DNA of 9,002 bases from Dehalococcoidia bacterium (lineage in GTDB: Bacteria; Chloroflexota; Dehalococcoidia; Plut-88900), in assembly GCA_012270635.1 (NCBI GenBank), contig JAAXHX010000262.1, forward strand, positions 1 through 9,002. Reading direction: 5' to 3'. A program made the position numbers and the translations under genes. Of the stretch, positions 5,826 to 9,002 are shown piece after piece (position 1 is the stretch's first letter; the number at the start of each line of letters is the position of its first letter). The notes beneath the pieces were generated by a model. That model was not told the DNA's origin. It saw only the letters and a program-made list of their open reading frames with translations, and made no database searches.

Positions 5826-6926
5826 ATGAACAACGAGCTACGCACATTCATCAAGGAGTCCCTGGAGCGAGGGCAGTCCAGGGAGGCCATCCACTCCGTT
5901 CTCATACAGGCGGGGTGGGAGGACACCGAGGTGAGAAAATGCGTTTCTTCCTTCGCGGACACGGACTTTCCCATCGCGGTTCCCAGGCCGACGCCCTACC
6001 TCCATGCCCGTGAGGCCTTCCTCTACCTCGTTTCCTTCATAGCCCTGTACGTTTCGGCCACCAGTTTCGGCTTCCTAGTCTTCGGCCTCATCGACCACAC
6101 GTTCCCCGACCCGCTCTCTTTTCGTGACCGGTTCCCGTCGGGTGGTGAAGCAACCTCAATAGCCTCGGTCATAGTGGCCTTCCCTCTCTACCTGTTCCTG
6201 GTGAGGCGCCTGGGCTCAGAGGCGGCGGAGAATCCGGAAAAGCGCCGGTCTCCGGTCCGGCGATGGCTGACCTACTTCACCCTCGTCGTGGCTGCGGGGT
6301 TCATTCTCGGGGATGTCATTGCCCTTCTTGCCAACCTGCTGATGGGCGACCCGACCCTCCGTTTCTTCCTGAAAGGGCTTACTATTCTGGCGGTAACCAC
6401 CTGCATTTTCGGGTTTTACCTGCGGGACATGCGCCGTTCGGAGACCCCAGTCGCCGGCTCCGATGCCACGATTGTCCCGCGGGCTTTTACTAGCATTGTC
6501 GTCCTTCTGGTTATTGCCTGCCTGGGATATTCGATGTTCCTGTTGGGCGCCCCCGAGGAGCAGAGGGACCTGAGGTTCGACCAGCAGCGAAGAGCGGCCC
6601 TGAGCAACATCGCCCATAACATAGACCTCTACTGGGAGCTCAATGGGCAGCTGCCCGAAAATTTGGAGGATATGTCGGACCGGAGATATTCAATCCATTC
6701 CGTCCACGACCCGGAGACGAATGAGATGTACGAGTATCGGGCGTATGGGGACTCCGAGTATGAACTGTGCGCCGTTTTCTCCACCGATTCGTCCGAGTCC
6801 AAGATCGACTACGGCACATTCTCAGACCAGGCATGGGGCCATGACAAGGGACGGGCCTGTTTCCGGCTGGAAGCACAATCGCAGTCACTCAAATCTCCCC
6901 CCACCCCCTCCACAAGCGACGGTTAG
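5826..6926 (+). CDS. DUF5671-like membrane protein with pseudopilin-like C-terminal domain
   Basis: A 366-residue protein of unknown function. Residues 1-42 form a small helical motif (IKESLERGQSREAIHSVLIQAGW) resembling the short helix pair before DUF5671 domains. Five likely membrane helices follow at about 62-89, 108-127, 148-172, 180-199 and 219-241; AREAFLYLVSFIALYVSA (61-78) is the most DUF5671-like stretch. After the last helix, residues 247-348 (DLRFDQQRRAALSNIAHNID, then LYWELNGQLPENLEDM, DPETNEMYEYRAY and YELCAVF) look like the soluble part of a type II/IV pseudopilin, with Cys315 and Cys345 perhaps paired. The tail is Ser/Pro-rich. ATG 5826 is the first start after an in-frame TAG at 5817-5819; its AGGCGG is too close to be a strong ribosome site. 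Codon use is mixed. Domain names rest on remembered family patterns, so they are moderately sure. Confidence 0.75.
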   Translation: MNNELRTFIKESLERGQSREAIHSVLIQAGWEDTEVRKCVSSFADTDFPIAVPRPTPYLHAREAFLYLVSFIALYVSATSFGFLVFGLIDHTFPDPLSFRDRFPSGGEATSIASVIVAFPLYLFLVRRLGSEAAENPEKRRSPVRRWLTYFTLVVAAGFILGDVIALLANLLMGDPTLRFFLKGLTILAVTTCIFGFYLRDMRRSETPVAGSDATIVPRAFTSIVVLLVIACLGYSMFLLGAPEEQRDLRFDQQRRAALSNIAHNIDLYWELNGQLPENLEDMSDRRYSIHSVHDPETNEMYEYRAYGDSEYELCAVFSTDSSESKIDYGTFSDQAWGHDKGRACFRLEAQSQSLKSPPTPSTSDG

Positions 6927-6967
6927 TCCGACCCCTACGCCCGACATTCCCACGCCACCCCACCGTC

Positions 6968-6990
6968 ATTCTCGGGCTTGACCCGAGAAT
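6968..6990. terminator. Palindrome between convergent genes; REP-like or bidirectional terminator
   Basis: ATTCTCGGG (6968-6976), loop CTTGA, and CCCGAGAAT (6982-6990) form a perfect 9-bp stem. With its flanks GTC and CCATCCC it resembles the GTCATTC-type dispersed palindromes common in intergenic DNA of many bacteria. It sits between the stops of the DUF5671 gene and LLM C and could end transcription from both sides, but no T-run follows. The rest of the 163-bp gap is G/C-run-rich with no gene. Confidence 0.45.
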
Positions 6991-7089
6991 CCATCCCTTC
7001 CCCTGGGGGCGGGGGTTCCGCTCGTCTTTAGGCCGTCTAGGGATCGCAAGAGAGAAATAGGGTGGGGGCACCCCCCGACCTGCACCGGA

Positions 7090-8073
7090 TCATAATCCCC
7101 GCACCACCTCCCCCAAACCTCTCAGTGTAGCCTTGCGTCCCTCCGCCGGCAGCCGGAACGTCACCTCCTCCGGCCCCAGTGCCACAATCTCCCTAACCGT
7201 CTCACGACACTCCTCCATGCTCCCCACAATCGCCGCATGCTTCACCAGGGCGTCCGAGGCCAATCCCCCCTCTCCCATCGACGGAGACCTGCCAAAAGAC
7301 TTCGCGTCCCTGAGCGCCCCAACCTCCTCCCAAAATTCCTTCGGCGTCTCGTCTTTCCAGTTTGCCGGAGCTCTGCACAGTTGATACGTCACCACCGGTC
7401 TGACCCTGTCTATAGCCGTGGCCTCGTCATTGTCCCAGGAGACCGTGAGCTGTACGTGGGCCTCCACCTCCCCCTTGTCGCGACCCGCAGCCCTCGCCGC
7501 ATCCCGTAGCCACCGAATTTTGAATGCCATAGCCGCTGCATCCGACGGACCGGCTATCAACGCTCCGTCGGCGACACTGCCCGCCGCTTCAATCATCCGT
7601 GGCCCCCATGCCGACAGATACACCGGCACCCGACGCCCTACCGACTGAACCCGATATCCTTCCCTAGCCCCAATCTTAACTTCTTCCCTACAAAGCAGGC
7701 TCCGCAGCTCCAACAACCTTTCGTGGAACCGTTCCATCGATTCCGTGGGAAACCCTACCGCATTCGCCGACCCCGGCGCACCTCTCCCAACTCCCAACGC
7801 CGCCCGGCCCTCGCTCAGGTCGTCCAGTGTTGCAATTCCGTTGGCGATAACGGAAACGTGCCTGGTCAACGGGTTCGACACCCCCGGTCCCAGCTTGATT
7901 TTCTCCGTTGCCTGGGCCGTAACGGCCAAAGCGACATAGGCGTCCTTCGTGTAGATGGGAGTATCCCATATCCACAACGTCGAAAAGCCCAGGGCCTCTG
8001 CTTCCCGGGCCACGACACCCATCTCACGCACCGACTCCCGGGGGTCGGCCCACGTGATAATCCCGAAACGCAT
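7090..8073 (-). CDS. LLM-class oxidoreductase (C), Mer-like F420/FMN type
   Basis: This 327-residue luciferase-like TIM-barrel protein is the only minus-strand gene. It starts with MRFGIITWADP, a typical first strand, followed by AREAEALGFSTLWIWDT (22-38), LGPGVSNPLTRHVSVIANGI (61-80) and ATLDDLSEGRAALGVGRG (81-98). VPVYLSAWGPRMIEAAGSVADGALI (149-173) is the usual cofactor phosphate-binding part. SMEECRETVREIVALGPEEVTFRLP (285-309) closes the barrel. The core matches the Mer-like LLM branch, as in LLM B, so F420 is a plausible cofactor; FMN cannot be excluded. An AGGAGGG (reverse complement at 8086-8092) lies 12-13 nt upstream of ATG 8073, slightly far. It is divergent from the D-aminoacylase homologue and convergent with the DUF5671 gene. 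Its Leu codons are CTG/TTG rather than CTC, unlike LLM A and B. The substrate is unknown. Confidence 0.9.
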   Translation of the reverse strand: MRFGIITWADPRESVREMGVVAREAEALGFSTLWIWDTPIYTKDAYVALAVTAQATEKIKLGPGVSNPLTRHVSVIANGIATLDDLSEGRAALGVGRGAPGSANAVGFPTESMERFHERLLELRSLLCREEVKIGAREGYRVQSVGRRVPVYLSAWGPRMIEAAGSVADGALIAGPSDAAAMAFKIRWLRDAARAAGRDKGEVEAHVQLTVSWDNDEATAIDRVRPVVTYQLCRAPANWKDETPKEFWEEVGALRDAKSFGRSPSMGEGGLASDALVKHAAIVGSMEECRETVREIVALGPEEVTFRLPAEGRKATLRGLGEVVRGL

Positions 8074-8134
8074 ACTAGTCTATTGCCCTCCTGGCCTGAA
8101 GCCTGCCGCGCAGGTGCCTCCACCGCGTCGGGAC

Positions 8135-8142
8135 AGTATAAT
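8135..8142. promoter_or_regulatory. Overlapping divergent -10 elements
   Basis: In the 116-bp gap between LLM C and the D-aminoacylase homologue, AGTATAAT reads as TATAAT on plus (8137-8142), 47 nt before ATG 8190, and as TATACT on minus (8140-8135), 61 nt before the LLM C start. Neither has an obvious TTGACA at the right distance. If both are used, polymerase can occupy only one at a time. Confidence 0.5.
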
Positions 8143-8174
8143 CCGTGTTGTACGGGGCCTTTGGATACAAAGCC

Positions 8175-8180
8175 GAGGGA
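8175..8180 (+). promoter_or_regulatory. Ribosome binding site GAGGGA of the D-aminoacylase homologue
   Basis: GAGGGA ends 9 nt before ATG 8190 and fixes the start of the gene that runs off the right edge. Confidence 0.6.
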
Positions 8181-8189
8181 ACGAAGAAC

Positions 8190-9002
8190 ATGCTGGACCT
8201 ACTAATCAACAACGGCCTAATAATCGATGGCGCCGGAGGCCCCGGCTTCTACGCCGCCGTCGGCGTCCGGGGCGAAGAGGTCGAAATCATACGCGGCGAC
8301 GTCTCCCGGGTCGAAGCCGCCCGGGTTATCGACGCCTCGGGCCACATCGTCTGCCCCGGCTTCATCGACGTCCATTCTCACGGCGGCTTCACCATTCTCA
8401 AGGAGCCCCTTCACGAGCCCAAGGTCCGACAGGGCGTCACCACCGAGCTCATCGGCATCGACGGCAACTCCGCCGCTCCCTTCAAGACCCAGGAGGACCT
8501 GCACCGCTTCATCGAGATGGACGCCGGGCTCAACGACAGACCCCCCATGCCCGCCGACTGGTCCTCCGTCGCCGACTTCCTTGCCCTCTACAACAACAAC
8601 GTCTCCGTCAACATCTGCTACATCCTCGGCAACTCCCCCGTCCGCATCTGGTCCGTCGGCTGGGACGACCGCCCGGCCACCGGCGCCGAGATCGAAGACA
8701 TGAAGTCAGTAATACGAGAGGCCATGGAGGACGGCGCCTTCGGCCTCTCCACCGGCCTCGACTATCCCCCCGGCGCCTACGCCGACACCAACGAGCTCAT
8801 CGAACTCTCCAAGACCACCGCGGCCATGGGTGGGTTCTACCACACCCACACCCGGGCCTCCCTCAAGTCCCAGGGCCTCCTCGCCCCCTGGCACGAGGCC
8901 ATCGAGATCGGTCGCAAGAGCGACGTTCCCGTCCATCTCACCCACTACCGACAGAGCGCCCAGGGCGTCGGGTCCCACCTCGACTACATCGGCATCGTCG
9001 AA
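8190..9002 (+). CDS. D-aminoacylase / N-acyl-D-amino-acid deacylase family amidohydrolase (partial, 3' truncated by window)
   Basis: The frame is open from ATG 8190 to the window end, giving 271 residues of a family usually about 500-550 aa. Members hydrolyse N-acyl-D-amino acids or related amides with a metal-bound water in the cytoplasm. MLDLLINNGLIIDGAGGPGF (1-20) is the usual N-terminal beta-sandwich entry. VCPGFIDVHSH (54-64) holds the HxH metal ligands His62 and His64. ELIGIDGNSAAPF (86-98), GAFGLSTGLDYPPG (182-195), FYHTHTR (216-222) and VPVHLTHYR (246-254) follow the family order. The position of the bridging Cys of characterised D-aminoacylases (GNCG) is Asp91 here (GIDG). TATAAT and GAGGGA stand upstream. 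A dihydroorotase- or dihydropyrimidinase-type relative is less likely, given the GLSTGLDYPPG motif. The specific substrate cannot be stated. Confidence 0.88.
   Translation, partial: MLDLLINNGLIIDGAGGPGFYAAVGVRGEEVEIIRGDVSRVEAARVIDASGHIVCPGFIDVHSHGGFTILKEPLHEPKVRQGVTTELIGIDGNSAAPFKTQEDLHRFIEMDAGLNDRPPMPADWSSVADFLALYNNNVSVNICYILGNSPVRIWSVGWDDRPATGAEIEDMKSVIREAMEDGAFGLSTGLDYPPGAYADTNELIELSKTTAAMGGFYHTHTRASLKSQGLLAPWHEAIEIGRKSDVPVHLTHYRQSAQGVGSHLDYIGIVE

Noticed and set aside
5173..5847. Minus-strand frame of 224 codons opposite the amidohydrolase
   Set aside because: It is antisense to a gene with clear metal-binding motifs, and its composition is a reverse-reading artefact.

Overview
The window is a high-GC bacterial chromosome segment. 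It carries seven protein genes, two of them cut by the window edges, and no RNA genes that I can see. It holds three different luciferase-like (LLM-class) flavin/F420 oxidoreductases in 9 kb, plus two unrelated amidohydrolase-superfamily enzymes, the end of a pyruvate phosphate dikinase and a DUF5671-type membrane protein. That mix, with the strongly C-ending codons of several genes, suggests a Chloroflexota (Dehalococcoidia, SAR202-like) genome, a group known for expanded LLM-type monooxygenase families. This assignment is inference from gene content; nothing in the window fixes the taxon.

Layout, left to right: 1-234 (+) is the C-terminal end of ppdK, with the catalytic Cys motif. 288-1223 (+) is LLM oxidoreductase A. 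1428-3338 (+) is an ABC exporter half-transporter with a TTG start. 3506-4537 (+) is LLM oxidoreductase B, behind a clear TATAAT and AGGAGG. 4538-4932 is a 395-bp intergenic region with three tandem copies of a 50-bp element (the last forms a perfect 19-bp terminator-like hairpin), a second palindrome, a purine mirror repeat with G-quadruplex potential, and a promoter. 4933-5793 (+) is a TIM-barrel amidohydrolase. 5826-6926 (+) is a five-helix membrane protein with a pseudopilin-like tail. 6927-7089 is a convergent gap with a dispersed-repeat-like palindrome. 7090-8073 (-) is LLM oxidoreductase C. 8074-8189 is a divergent promoter region. 8190-9002 (+) is the first half of a D-aminoacylase-type amidohydrolase, running off the end.

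Most genes appear to be separate transcription units with their own -10 box and Shine-Dalgarno rather than one operon. ppdK/LLM A and amidohydrolase/DUF5671 are the only closely spaced same-strand pairs. The oxidoreductases and amidohydrolases could together oxidise and hydrolyse organic substrates (cyclic compounds, amides, N-acyl amino acids), with the ABC exporter moving a lipophilic compound, but no substrate can be read from the sequence. I found no defence system, CRISPR array, transposase or phage gene. The most unexplained part is the repeat-rich 4538-4932 gap.
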